NCBI GenBank assembly: GCA_029098085.1
Contig: JAQXNQ010000215.1
Location: 1 to 7,594 of the forward strand
DNA: 7,594 nt
Direction of reading: 5' to 3'
From: Oscillospiraceae bacterium
GTDB lineage: Bacteria > Bacillota > Clostridia > Oscillospirales > Ruminococcaceae
Shown piece by piece: positions 1 through 6,284 of the stretch. Within the stretch, counting starts at the first letter, position 1. Each line of letters begins with the position of its first letter. The translations under genes were made by a program, and so were the position numbers. The notes under the pieces were generated by a model that saw nothing but the letters and a program-made list of their open reading frames with translations, searched no databases and was not told the origin of the DNA.

Positions 1-369
1 GTCTGGGAGATGATTGATCCCTACCCCATGGTGGAGCAGTTCGCCGGCAGGATCTTCCATGTGCACGGCAAGGACTGTGAAATTCTCTGGGAAAAGCTCC
101 GGAAATGCGGCATTCTCCACACGGTGCAGCGGTTTGACCACCCGGTAGACAACGGCGAGGGCACCAAGGAGTACGACAACATCTGGTACCGCTACCGGCT
201 CCCCGGTCTGGGAAGCCTCGACTGGGGACGGATCATCTCCGACCTGCAGGTCCATGGCTACGACGGCACCATCAGCATCGAGCATGAGGATCCGGTCTGG
301 TGCGGCTCCATTGAAAAGATCCAGAAGGGTCTGCTGAAGGCCCGGGATCACCTGAACCTCTATCTTTGA
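1..369 (+). CDS. Sugar phosphate isomerase/epimerase, TIM-barrel family (5'-truncated, C-terminal part)
   Basis: The reading frame is open from the first base (V-W-E-M-I-D-P-Y...), so the true start lies upstream and the Met at position 10 is not a credible start. The visible 122 residues are the last third of an AP-endonuclease-2-like (xylose-isomerase-like) TIM barrel. Family hallmarks are RIFHVHGKD, whose His is a metal ligand at the end of a barrel strand, then YRLPGLGSLDW, and finally GYDGTISIEHEDP, which carries the last metal-binding Glu. Such enzymes isomerise or epimerise sugars or sugar phosphates using a divalent metal in the cytoplasm, and are often encoded with Gfo/Idh/MocA oxidoreductases; whether one lies upstream cannot be seen. 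It ends 29 bases before the next isomerase gene, consistent with one operon. It is clearly not a copy of that neighbour: the motifs differ (HVHGKD against YVHLRDF, and IEHED against VEYE). The fold is confident but the substrate is unknown. Confidence 0.85.
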   Translation, partial: VWEMIDPYPMVEQFAGRIFHVHGKDCEILWEKLRKCGILHTVQRFDHPVDNGEGTKEYDNIWYRYRLPGLGSLDWGRIISDLQVHGYDGTISIEHEDPVWCGSIEKIQKGLLKARDHLNLYL

Positions 370-383
370 ACAGACTCTGACAG

Positions 384-388
384 AAAGG
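384..388 (+). promoter_or_regulatory. Ribosome-binding site that decides the start of the second isomerase
   Basis: AAAGG at 384-388 lies 10 bases before the ATG at 399 but only 1 base before the in-frame GTG at 390. The spacing is workable only for the ATG. The extra residues from the GTG (V-I-H) also add nothing to the barrel, which normally begins with a Met followed directly by the first beta strand, as in MKLGCHC. Confidence 0.6.
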
Positions 389-398
389 CGTGATCCAT

Positions 399-1211
399 AT
401 GAAATTAGGCTGCCATTGCGTGCTCTTCCGGGAGAAGATCGCCACCGACACCCACGCCGTGCTGAGCGGCATGGCCTCCACCGGCTTTCAGGGGGTGGAG
501 ATGGGCGCCCGGTTCTTCGGCACCGAGCGGAAGGAGTTTCTGCAGCAGGCGCTGCAGGCGGCCGGCATCCAGCTGGCTGCTCTCCATGTGGGCGTCCCCA
601 TGGACACCTGGCTTACCGATCCCGACAAGGCCATCGCCATCGTCACCGACGCGGCGAATTTCATCAAAGATTTTCCCAACAAAAATCTGACCATGTCCGG
701 CAACGCCTGTGCTGACCCCGAGGCCGCCGCCCGCGCCATGGACAAGGCCGCGCTGGCCTGCCGGGAGCTGGGCGTGACGCTGGGCTACCATAACCACGCC
801 AGCGAGTTTCTGGTGGACGATGCCGCCATGTATAAGGCTATCCGGGATTTTGCCCCCCATATGAACTTCGCCTTTGACCTGGGCTGGGTGCAGAAGGGCG
901 GCTACGACCCCTATCAGGTGCTGGAGGAAAACCGGGGACGGGTTTCCTATGTGCATCTGCGGGACTTCGCCGGACAGAAATACCTGCCCGAGGGCGAGGA
1001 GCTGAAGGACGACTACACCCGCCATCTGGGCGGCGACATCACCCCCTTCTTCCCCGATCTGGGCGGCGGACAGACCGATTTCCGCAAAATGCTCGCCTTC
1101 CTGTCGGACTATCTGCCTGAGGACGGCTGGGCCGTGGTGGAATACGAGACCGGCGAGCAGGACTTCGGCCGCTACGCAAAGGCCAGGGCCTTCCTGGACA
1201 GTCAGGTCTGA
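399..1211 (+). CDS. Sugar phosphate isomerase/epimerase, TIM-barrel family (complete)
   Basis: This is a 270-residue protein of the AP-endonuclease-2-like/xylose-isomerase-like TIM-barrel superfamily, the normal length for a single-domain member. The full set of likely metal ligands is visible: GYHNHASEF (H131, H133, E136), FDLGWVQKGGYDP (D160), VSYVHLRDF (H186) and WAVVEYE (E248). A glycine-rich DLGGGQTDF loop at about 220-228 matches the GxGxxDF-like segment seen before the last helices of these enzymes. There is no signal peptide, so it should be a soluble cytoplasmic enzyme acting on a sugar, keto-sugar or sugar phosphate. I chose ATG 399 over GTG 390 because of the ribosome-binding-site spacing. 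It lies 29 bases after one isomerase gene and 14 bases before the PGI-like gene, so it is probably cotranscribed with both. A related fold is found in inosose dehydratases (IolE type) and tagatose/psicose 3-epimerases; the exact reaction cannot be assigned. Confidence 0.88.
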   Translation: MKLGCHCVLFREKIATDTHAVLSGMASTGFQGVEMGARFFGTERKEFLQQALQAAGIQLAALHVGVPMDTWLTDPDKAIAIVTDAANFIKDFPNKNLTMSGNACADPEAAARAMDKAALACRELGVTLGYHNHASEFLVDDAAMYKAIRDFAPHMNFAFDLGWVQKGGYDPYQVLEENRGRVSYVHLRDFAGQKYLPEGEELKDDYTRHLGGDITPFFPDLGGGQTDFRKMLAFLSDYLPEDGWAVVEYETGEQDFGRYAKARAFLDSQV

Positions 1212-1225
1212 GGGGAGGAGCTACC

Positions 1226-2485
1226 ATGCAGGACATCCGCATTGAATTTTCCATGGCGGCGCCCTTTGCCGATGAGGCCCTTCTGGCTGAGACGGAGAAA
1301 AAGGCTGCGCTGGCCTATGCCGACCTGATGGACCCCGGCAAGGAAGCCGACGTCAAGGGCTGGCTCCAGCCTATGGAGCAGAATGACGCCTATAAAGCCA
1401 TGATGGACAAGGCCGCCGAGATCCGGGAGAAGGCCGACGCCTTCGTGCTGGTGGGCGTGGGCGGCTCCAATCAGGCCGCCCGGGCGGTCATCAAGGCCCT
1501 GCAGCAGGGCGGCACCCCCGAGATCGTCTATGCGGGCAACACCCTCTCCGCCCCCGCGCTGCAGAAGGTGCTCCGGCATCTGGACAGCAAGAAGGAAATC
1601 TACATCAACGTCATCGCCAAGAACTTTGAGACCCTTGAGCCGGGCAGCCACTTCCGGGTGCTGCGGGACTATCTCCGCCGCCGCTATCCGGATGAGGACA
1701 TCGCCCCCCGGGTGGTTCTCACCGGCACCTACGGCAGCCGTCTGGAGGAGATCGCGAAGGAAAACGGCTACACCTTCCTGGAGTTCCCCGTGCCGGTGGG
1801 CGGACGGTACTCGGTGCTGACCCCGGTGGGGCTGTTCCCCATGGCAGTGGCCGGCATCGACATTCCAGGGCTCCTGTCCGGCGCGCTCCGGATGAAGGAG
1901 CGGCTCTCTGACCCTGACAATCCCGCCGTCCGGTACGCCGCCCTGCGGCAGCATCTCTACCGGGACAAGGGCTTTGACATCGAGGTGCTGGCTTCCTTCG
2001 AGCCCCAGCTGGACTACTTCGCCAAATGGTGGGTGCAGCTCTTCGGCGAGAGCGAGGGCAAAGAAAAGCAGGGCATCTTCCCCACCGCCGTCAGCTACAG
2101 CGAGGACCTCCACTCCCTCGGCCAGTACATGCAGGACGGCCGGCGGAACCTCAGCGAGACCTTCATCTCCATTGAGGAGCCGGACGGCACGGTACCGGTG
2201 CCCGCTGACCCCGGGTTCGGCGACCGGTTCGACTATCTCGACGGCATGGATTTCCTTGAGATCAACCACGCCGCCGAGGCGGCCACCCTCCGGGCCCACT
2301 TTGAGGGCGGCGTTCCCTGCTTCCGGGTGATTCTGCCCGCTCTGAACGAGTACACCTTCGGACAGATGTTTTACTTCTTCATGATCGCCTGCGCCGTCTC
2401 AGGCAAGACGGCCGGCATCAACCCCTTTGATCAGGAGGGCGTGGAGGCCTACAAGCGCTCCATGTTCCGCATGCTTGGAAAATAA
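1226..2485 (+). CDS. pgi: Phosphoglucose isomerase family protein (SIS domains) with a divergent phosphate loop
   Basis: This 419-residue protein is clearly in the glucose-6-phosphate isomerase family, which interconverts aldose and ketose 6-phosphates. The N-terminal SIS domain begins near VGVGGSN (76-82). Hallmarks follow: VGGRYSVLTPVG (191-202, R194), FGESEGK (catalytic-base E275), DLHSLGQYMQDGRR (H296, sugar ring opening) and a C-terminal FDQEGVEAYKRSMF (Q403, K410). These catalytic positions are intact. The phosphate loop is unusual: the Bacillus-type S-K-S-G-T-T-T-E-P is here A-K-N-F-E-T-L-E-P (131-139), losing several hydroxyl side chains, though S81 and T136 remain. The protein is somewhat shorter than the roughly 450-residue Bacillus enzyme and stops soon after the Lys helix. 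The ATG at 1226 is preceded by GGGGAGGA (1212-1219). Placement between isomerase and sugar-permease genes suggests a pathway-specific paralogue rather than the housekeeping enzyme. The family is certain; the natural substrate is not. Confidence 0.9.
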   Translation: MQDIRIEFSMAAPFADEALLAETEKKAALAYADLMDPGKEADVKGWLQPMEQNDAYKAMMDKAAEIREKADAFVLVGVGGSNQAARAVIKALQQGGTPEIVYAGNTLSAPALQKVLRHLDSKKEIYINVIAKNFETLEPGSHFRVLRDYLRRRYPDEDIAPRVVLTGTYGSRLEEIAKENGYTFLEFPVPVGGRYSVLTPVGLFPMAVAGIDIPGLLSGALRMKERLSDPDNPAVRYAALRQHLYRDKGFDIEVLASFEPQLDYFAKWWVQLFGESEGKEKQGIFPTAVSYSEDLHSLGQYMQDGRRNLSETFISIEEPDGTVPVPADPGFGDRFDYLDGMDFLEINHAAEAATLRAHFEGGVPCFRVILPALNEYTFGQMFYFFMIACAVSGKTAGINPFDQEGVEAYKRSMFRMLGK

Positions 2486-2506
2486 ACGCGAAAAGGAGGC
2501 TTTCCC

Positions 2507-3469
2507 ATGAAATCTGCTGCAGCAGCTTCCCCTGCCGCCAGCGCCAAGGCGAAGGAGCGGAGCTACAAGCTGAAAATGATCGGCCGGAACTGGGATCTGT
2601 ATCTGCTGATCCTGCCCACGGTGATCTTTTTCATCATTTTCAAGTACGTTCCCATGTACGGCATCCAGATCGCCTTCCGCGACTTTATCCCCTCCGAAGG
2701 CATCTGGGGCAGCGAATGGGTGGGATGGGACAACTTCAACCGGTTCTTCTCCTCTCCCTACTTCAAATCCTCCCTCTGGAACACCGTTTCGCTGTCCTTC
2801 CTCAACCAGTTCATCAACTTCCCCTTCCCCATCATTCTCGCCCTGCTGCTGAACCAGTGCGAGACCAAATGGTACAAGAAGACGGTGCAGACCGTTTCCT
2901 ACGCCCCCTACTTCATCTCGGTGGTCGTCATGGTCGGTCTGCTGCAGTTCTTCCTCTCCCCGGTCAGCGGCCCGGTCAACGCCATCATCAAGGCGCTGGG
3001 CGGCGATCCCATCAACTTCATGGGCGAGCCGGGCATGTTCAAGTGGATCTACGTCTTCTCGGACACCTGGCAGAACTCCGGCTACAACGCGGTCATCTAC
3101 ATCGCGGCTCTGGCCGGCATCAGCCCTGAATACTATGAGGCCGCCATGGTGGACGGCGCCACCAAGTTCAAGCGGATGATCTACATCGACATTCCCTTCC
3201 TGATGCCCACCATCTGCGTGCTGTTCATTCTGGGCGCCGGACGGATCATGAGCATGGGCTTTGAAAAGGCCTTCCTGATGCAGAACTCCCTGAACCTGGA
3301 AAAGAGCGAGATCATCGCCACCCTGGTCTACAAATACGGCATGATTCAGTCCGACTTCGGCCTGTCCACCGCCGTCAGCCTGTTCAACACCGTGGTCAAC
3401 CTGATCTTCATCGTCACTGTCAACTGGGTCACCGGCAAGCTGAGCAGCGGCGAGAACAGCCTGTGGTAA
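2507..3469 (+). CDS. Carbohydrate ABC transporter permease, LplB-like
   Basis: This 320-residue integral membrane protein is one half of the transmembrane channel of a carbohydrate-uptake-type-1 ABC importer. After a basic, alanine-rich cytoplasmic N-terminus (1-28) there are about six hydrophobic segments, near residues 30-49, 92-117, 129-150, 180-204, 231-250 and 284-307. The segment ILPTVIFFIIFKYVPMYGIQIAFRDF is typical of the LplB group. The EAA loop that docks the ATPase is clear at about 208-234 (EYYEAAMVDGATKFKRM, then IDIPFLMP). The ATG follows AAAAGGAGG (2491-2499) by 7 bases. It lies 21 bases after the PGI-like gene and 13 bases before the second permease, the normal permease pair arrangement. 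LplB-like systems import oligosaccharides or modified sugars and usually have no ATPase gene of their own. Specificity cannot be read from the permease. Confidence 0.93.
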   Translation: MKSAAAASPAASAKAKERSYKLKMIGRNWDLYLLILPTVIFFIIFKYVPMYGIQIAFRDFIPSEGIWGSEWVGWDNFNRFFSSPYFKSSLWNTVSLSFLNQFINFPFPIILALLLNQCETKWYKKTVQTVSYAPYFISVVVMVGLLQFFLSPVSGPVNAIIKALGGDPINFMGEPGMFKWIYVFSDTWQNSGYNAVIYIAALAGISPEYYEAAMVDGATKFKRMIYIDIPFLMPTICVLFILGAGRIMSMGFEKAFLMQNSLNLEKSEIIATLVYKYGMIQSDFGLSTAVSLFNTVVNLIFIVTVNWVTGKLSSGENSLW

Positions 3470-3482
3470 GGAGGGAATTTTC

Positions 3483-4376
3483 ATGGCAAACAAGATTCGC
3501 CGCTCCAGAGCGGACGTGGCCTTTACCGTGGTCGACAACCTCCTGCTGGGACTGGTGCTGATCATTGTCCTGTACCCCCTGTGGTTCATCCTCATCGCCT
3601 CCATCTCCGACCCCAACCTGGTCAATCTGGGCAAGGTCACCTTCCTGCCCAAGGGCATCACCCTGGCAGGCTATGAGAAGGTCTTCGAGTACAAGGATGT
3701 CTGGATGGGCTTCCGCAACTCCTTCTTCTACACCGTCGCCTTCACGGTGCTGGCCACCTTCCTGACCATCAGCAGCGGTTATGTCATCAGCCGCAAGGAT
3801 CTGGTGGGACGCAAGCTGTTCACCACCTTCTTCATGATCTGCATGTTCTTCAACGGCGGCATGATCCCCACCTACATGGTGGTCCGCAGCCTGAAGATGA
3901 TCGACACCGTCTGGGCGGTCATCATCCCCAACTGCGTCTGGGTCTACAACATGCTCATCGCCCGCACCTTCTTCGCCACCAGCATCCCGGACGAGATGCT
4001 GGAAGCCAGCCAGATCGACGGCTGCACCAACCTGCGGTTCTTCTTCACCATCGTCATTCCCCTGTCCCCGGCCATCATCGCCGTGGAGATTCTGTTCTAC
4101 GCAGTGGCGCAGTGGAACTCCTTCATGGACGCCCTGATCTACCTGAAGACCAAGGATCTGTACCCGCTGCAGATTCACCTGCGCAACATCCTGCTGATGA
4201 ACTCGGTGGACTCCACCATCATCGGCGACGCCTCGGCCATGGACGAGCGGCAGAGGCTGGCGGACATGCTCAAGTACGTGCTGATCATCGTCTCCTGCGT
4301 GCCCATGTTCGTAGTGTATCCCTTCGTCCAGAAGTACTTTGTCAAGGGCGTCATGATCGGCGCCGTCAAGGGCTGA
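3483..4376 (+). CDS. Carbohydrate ABC transporter permease, LplC/YtcP-like
   Basis: This 297-residue protein is the second channel subunit, pairing with the LplB-like permease. About six membrane segments are visible, near 15-40, 79-102, 112-133, 143-164, 188-212 and 263-284. The EAA loop is at about 171-198 (EMLEASQIDGCTNLRFF, then IVIPLSPAI), and the C-terminus FVKGVMIGAVKG is the usual ending of this subfamily. Family length is about 290-300 residues, so the protein is complete. Its Shine-Dalgarno sequence TAAGGAGGG (3467-3475) overlaps the stop codon of the preceding permease, which suggests translational coupling and equal output of the two subunits. The gene is followed by a 65-base gap before the solute-binding protein gene. 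The partner ATPase is not in the window. Confidence 0.93.
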   Translation: MANKIRRSRADVAFTVVDNLLLGLVLIIVLYPLWFILIASISDPNLVNLGKVTFLPKGITLAGYEKVFEYKDVWMGFRNSFFYTVAFTVLATFLTISSGYVISRKDLVGRKLFTTFFMICMFFNGGMIPTYMVVRSLKMIDTVWAVIIPNCVWVYNMLIARTFFATSIPDEMLEASQIDGCTNLRFFFTIVIPLSPAIIAVEILFYAVAQWNSFMDALIYLKTKDLYPLQIHLRNILLMNSVDSTIIGDASAMDERQRLADMLKYVLIIVSCVPMFVVYPFVQKYFVKGVMIGAVKG

Positions 4377-4384
4377 TTCCCGTG

Positions 4385-4433
4385 CTGACCCGGCTCCGGC
4401 CGGATGTATAAACCGAACGTTATTTTAAGGAGG
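4385..4433 (+). promoter_or_regulatory. Candidate internal promoter and strong ribosome-binding site before the binding-protein gene
   Basis: In the 65-base gap between permease and binding protein, CTGACC (4385-4390) and TATAAA (4407-4412) resemble sigma-70 -35 and -10 boxes with a 16-base spacer (4 of 6 and 5 of 6 matches). A small GC stem, CCGGC/GCCGG (4390-4394 with 4399-4403), lies between them. TAAGGAGG (4426-4433) is a near-perfect anti-16S match 8 bases before the ATG. An extra promoter plus strong translation would fit the excess of binding protein over permease that such importers need. The promoter call is weak because hexamers of this quality occur by chance; the ribosome-binding site is secure. 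Confidence 0.35.
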
Positions 4434-4441
4434 TTTCCTCA

Positions 4442-6091
4442 ATGACCAACAAGAAAGCGATCACCCTGCTCCTGGCTGCCGCCATGGCAGTCTCCGCCCT
4501 GACGTCCTGCGGCGGCGGTTCTTCTTCCTCTTCCTCTTCCTCCACCAGCAGCAGCAAGCCTGCTTCCTCCACCACCGCGTCCTCTTCCGCCAGCACGGCC
4601 GGCGGCGAGACCGACGGTGCTCCCGTGGATCTGAGCGAGAAGCTGACCTATACCGCCATGGCGGCCTTCCGGCCCCAGCATGCGGACTTTGACGATATGG
4701 ACATCGTCAAGGAGGTCAACGCCGCCGCCAACATCGAGATCAAGTGGGAGCTGGTGCCCGACTCCTCCCAGACCGAGAAGCGGAACCTGGCCCTCTCCAC
4801 CGGCGACGTGCCCGACGTGATGATCAACATGCTGGCCGACACCGACATCCAGAAGAACACCAAGCTGTTCCTGCCTCTGGACGAGTACACCGACTACACC
4901 CCCAACATGAACAAGATCATGGCGGAGGATGAGAATGTCAAGGCCTTCATGACCCTGTCCGACGGCCACTACTACTCGCTGGCCTTCTGGCATGAGAAAC
5001 CCTATGAGGGCTGCTACAGCGACATGTACATCAATCAGGACTGGCTGGACGCCTGCGGTCTGGAGCTGCCCAATACCATCGAGGAATTTGAAGCCATGCT
5101 GGTGGCCTTCAAGACCCAGGATCCCAACGGCAACGGCGAAGCCGATGAAATCCCCTACAGCTTCATCCAGAACCATCAGTATTTCGGTCTGTACTCCTTC
5201 TACACCGCCTTCGGCGTGGTGGATCAGGTAGACCGTCTGGACATCAAGGACGGACAGGTTTACTTCACCGCCAATCTGGACGGCTGGAAGGACTGCACCA
5301 AGTGGCTGGCCGGTCTGTACGCCCAGGGCCTGATGGACGTGGAAGGCTTCACCCAGGACCGCTCGATGCTGTTCTCCAAGGGCAAGTCGGATCCCGTCAT
5401 GCTGGGCTCCCTGTACGCCTTCCTGATCGACAACGTGGTCGGCGCCGACCGGGTAGCCAGCTATAGCTACTGCCTGCCCTTCGAGAGCGTCTCCGGCGAC
5501 GGCAGCAGAGTCTACCGCTACAACAACAACCCCATCGCGGCCCGCGGCTACTCCGCCGTCTCCAAGAACTGCAAGAACCCCGAGCGGCTCATTTACTGGC
5601 TGGATCTGAACCTGACCCCCGAGTACTCGCTGCAGAACACCTACGGCTCCTTCGGCCAGCAGCTGATCGATTCCACCGATCCGAACTTTACCTATGAGTT
5701 CGCCATCGCTCCCGACGGCATGAGCCAGGACGACTACCGGTTCAAGGGCGCTCCCGCCGGCTTCCCCTCCTACATTCCCGCCGAGCTGTACGCCACTCTG
5801 AAGACCGCTCCCGACGTGGCCAGAAAGATCAGCTACATGGAATCCGCTTCCGAGTACCTGACTCCCGAGTCCATCCCGCTGGTGCTGTTCACCGACGACG
5901 AGAGCAAGGAGCTGGCGACCCTGAAGACCTCCATCAAGGACTATGTCCTGCAGAAGCAGGCCGCCTTCATCACCGGACAGGAAGACATCGACGCCGGCTG
6001 GGAAGCCTATCTGGCTCAGCTGGACGCCATGGGTGTTGACCGCTACGTCCAGATCTATCAGGACGCCACCGACCGGTACTACGGCAAATAA
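4442..6091 (+). CDS. Extracellular carbohydrate-binding lipoprotein of ABC importer, LplA/YtcQ-like
   Basis: This 549-residue protein is the substrate receptor of the importer. It has a lipoprotein signal: K4-K5, a hydrophobic core (6-20) and the lipobox L20-T21-S22-C23, so it should be lipid-anchored to the outer face of the membrane at C23. A low-complexity Gly/Ser/Thr/Ala linker spans about 24-57. The mature domain starts near 63, with the family-typical segment STGDVPDVMI (119-128). INQDWLDACGLELPNTIEEFEAML follows at about 197-220. DPNGNGEADEIP at 227-238 is an EF-hand-like calcium loop common in large LplA-type binding proteins. The length of about 500-560 residues fits this class. It lies directly after the two permease genes and before a terminator, so it is the last gene of the operon. 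Likely ligands are oligosaccharides or decorated sugars; the actual ligand is unknown. Confidence 0.93.
   Translation: MTNKKAITLLLAAAMAVSALTSCGGGSSSSSSSSTSSSKPASSTTASSSASTAGGETDGAPVDLSEKLTYTAMAAFRPQHADFDDMDIVKEVNAAANIEIKWELVPDSSQTEKRNLALSTGDVPDVMINMLADTDIQKNTKLFLPLDEYTDYTPNMNKIMAEDENVKAFMTLSDGHYYSLAFWHEKPYEGCYSDMYINQDWLDACGLELPNTIEEFEAMLVAFKTQDPNGNGEADEIPYSFIQNHQYFGLYSFYTAFGVVDQVDRLDIKDGQVYFTANLDGWKDCTKWLAGLYAQGLMDVEGFTQDRSMLFSKGKSDPVMLGSLYAFLIDNVVGADRVASYSYCLPFESVSGDGSRVYRYNNNPIAARGYSAVSKNCKNPERLIYWLDLNLTPEYSLQNTYGSFGQQLIDSTDPNFTYEFAIAPDGMSQDDYRFKGAPAGFPSYIPAELYATLKTAPDVARKISYMESASEYLTPESIPLVLFTDDESKELATLKTSIKDYVLQKQAAFITGQEDIDAGWEAYLAQLDAMGVDRYVQIYQDATDRYYGK
4519..4543 (+). repeat. Pyrimidine-only simple repeat encoding the poly-serine linker
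   Basis: Twenty-five consecutive pyrimidines include three tandem TCTTCC hexamers (4523-4540). They encode most of an eight-serine run (residues 27-34) just after the lipidated cysteine. The tract serves as a flexible tether between membrane anchor and receptor domain. As a short tandem repeat it could vary in length between strains by in-frame 3- or 6-base steps, which is an inference. Confidence 0.65.
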
Positions 6092-6103
6092 GCATCTCCC
6101 GGA

Positions 6104-6162
6104 GCGGAAGGCCCGCCCCTGACGAGTCCCGCGCGGGCCTTTCCGCGCGGGATTTTCCTTTC
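6104..6162 (+). terminator. Intrinsic terminator with an overlapping alternative hairpin
   Basis: A perfect 10-bp inverted repeat pairs 6127-6136 (TCCCGCGCGG) with 6143-6152 (CCGCGCGGGA) around a 6-base loop. It is followed by the T-rich TTTTCCTTTC from 6153, a good factor-independent terminator 35 bases after the binding-protein stop. An upstream segment at 6104-6116 (GCGGAAGGCCCGC) can instead pair with 6133-6146 with one bulged T. That uses both arms of the terminator, so the two structures exclude each other. The terminator is likely to close the operon. The alternative fold could be incidental. Confidence 0.7.
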
Positions 6163-6173
6163 CCGCCCCCTTG

Positions 6174-6188
6174 CGGAAAAATTTTCCG
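6174..6188. promoter_or_regulatory. Palindrome, candidate operator upstream of the DUF4838 gene
   Basis: CGGAAAA-A-TTTTCCG is a perfect 7-bp inverted repeat around one central base. Its centre lies about 63 bases upstream of the predicted transcription start of the next gene, a usual place for an activator site. The symmetric AT-rich core with CGG/CCG ends is more like a protein-binding site than a stable RNA hairpin, because a 1-base loop cannot form. No regulator gene is visible, so the binding protein is unknown. Confidence 0.35.
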
Positions 6189-6208
6189 TTAAAAATCCCC
6201 GCCGGTTC

Positions 6209-6237
6209 TTTACGAAGTGTTCCCGGCGTGCTACACT
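6209..6237 (+). promoter_or_regulatory. Sigma-70-type promoter for the DUF4838 gene
   Basis: TTTACG (6209-6214) and TACACT (6232-6237) each match 4 of 6 consensus positions of the -35 and -10 boxes and are separated by an ideal 17 bases. Transcription would begin near 6244, giving a leader of about 40 bases that contains the GGAGG at 6271-6275. The position after a terminator and before a gene with its own ribosome-binding site supports a separate transcription unit. Confidence 0.5.
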
Positions 6238-6284
6238 GAAAAGGAACCATGCTTTTCATTTCTACGATACGGAGGTCGCTTTTC

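Noticed and set aside
390..398. GTG at 390 as the start of the second isomerase
   Set aside because: The nearest purine-rich site ends 1 base before it, too close for initiation; ATG 399 is correctly spaced.
1202..2299. Antisense open frame opposite the PGI-like gene
   Set aside because: The + strand protein contains all PGI hallmarks. The antisense product resembles nothing and is explained by codon bias.
2399..3661. Antisense open frame opposite the permease genes
   Set aside because: The product is rich in Asp, Glu, His and Gln, the expected reverse image of hydrophobic membrane segments; it crosses two real gene boundaries.
4389..4403. Small GC hairpin after the second permease as a terminator
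   Set aside because: The stem is only 5 bp and is not followed by a T-run, so it should not stop transcription by itself.
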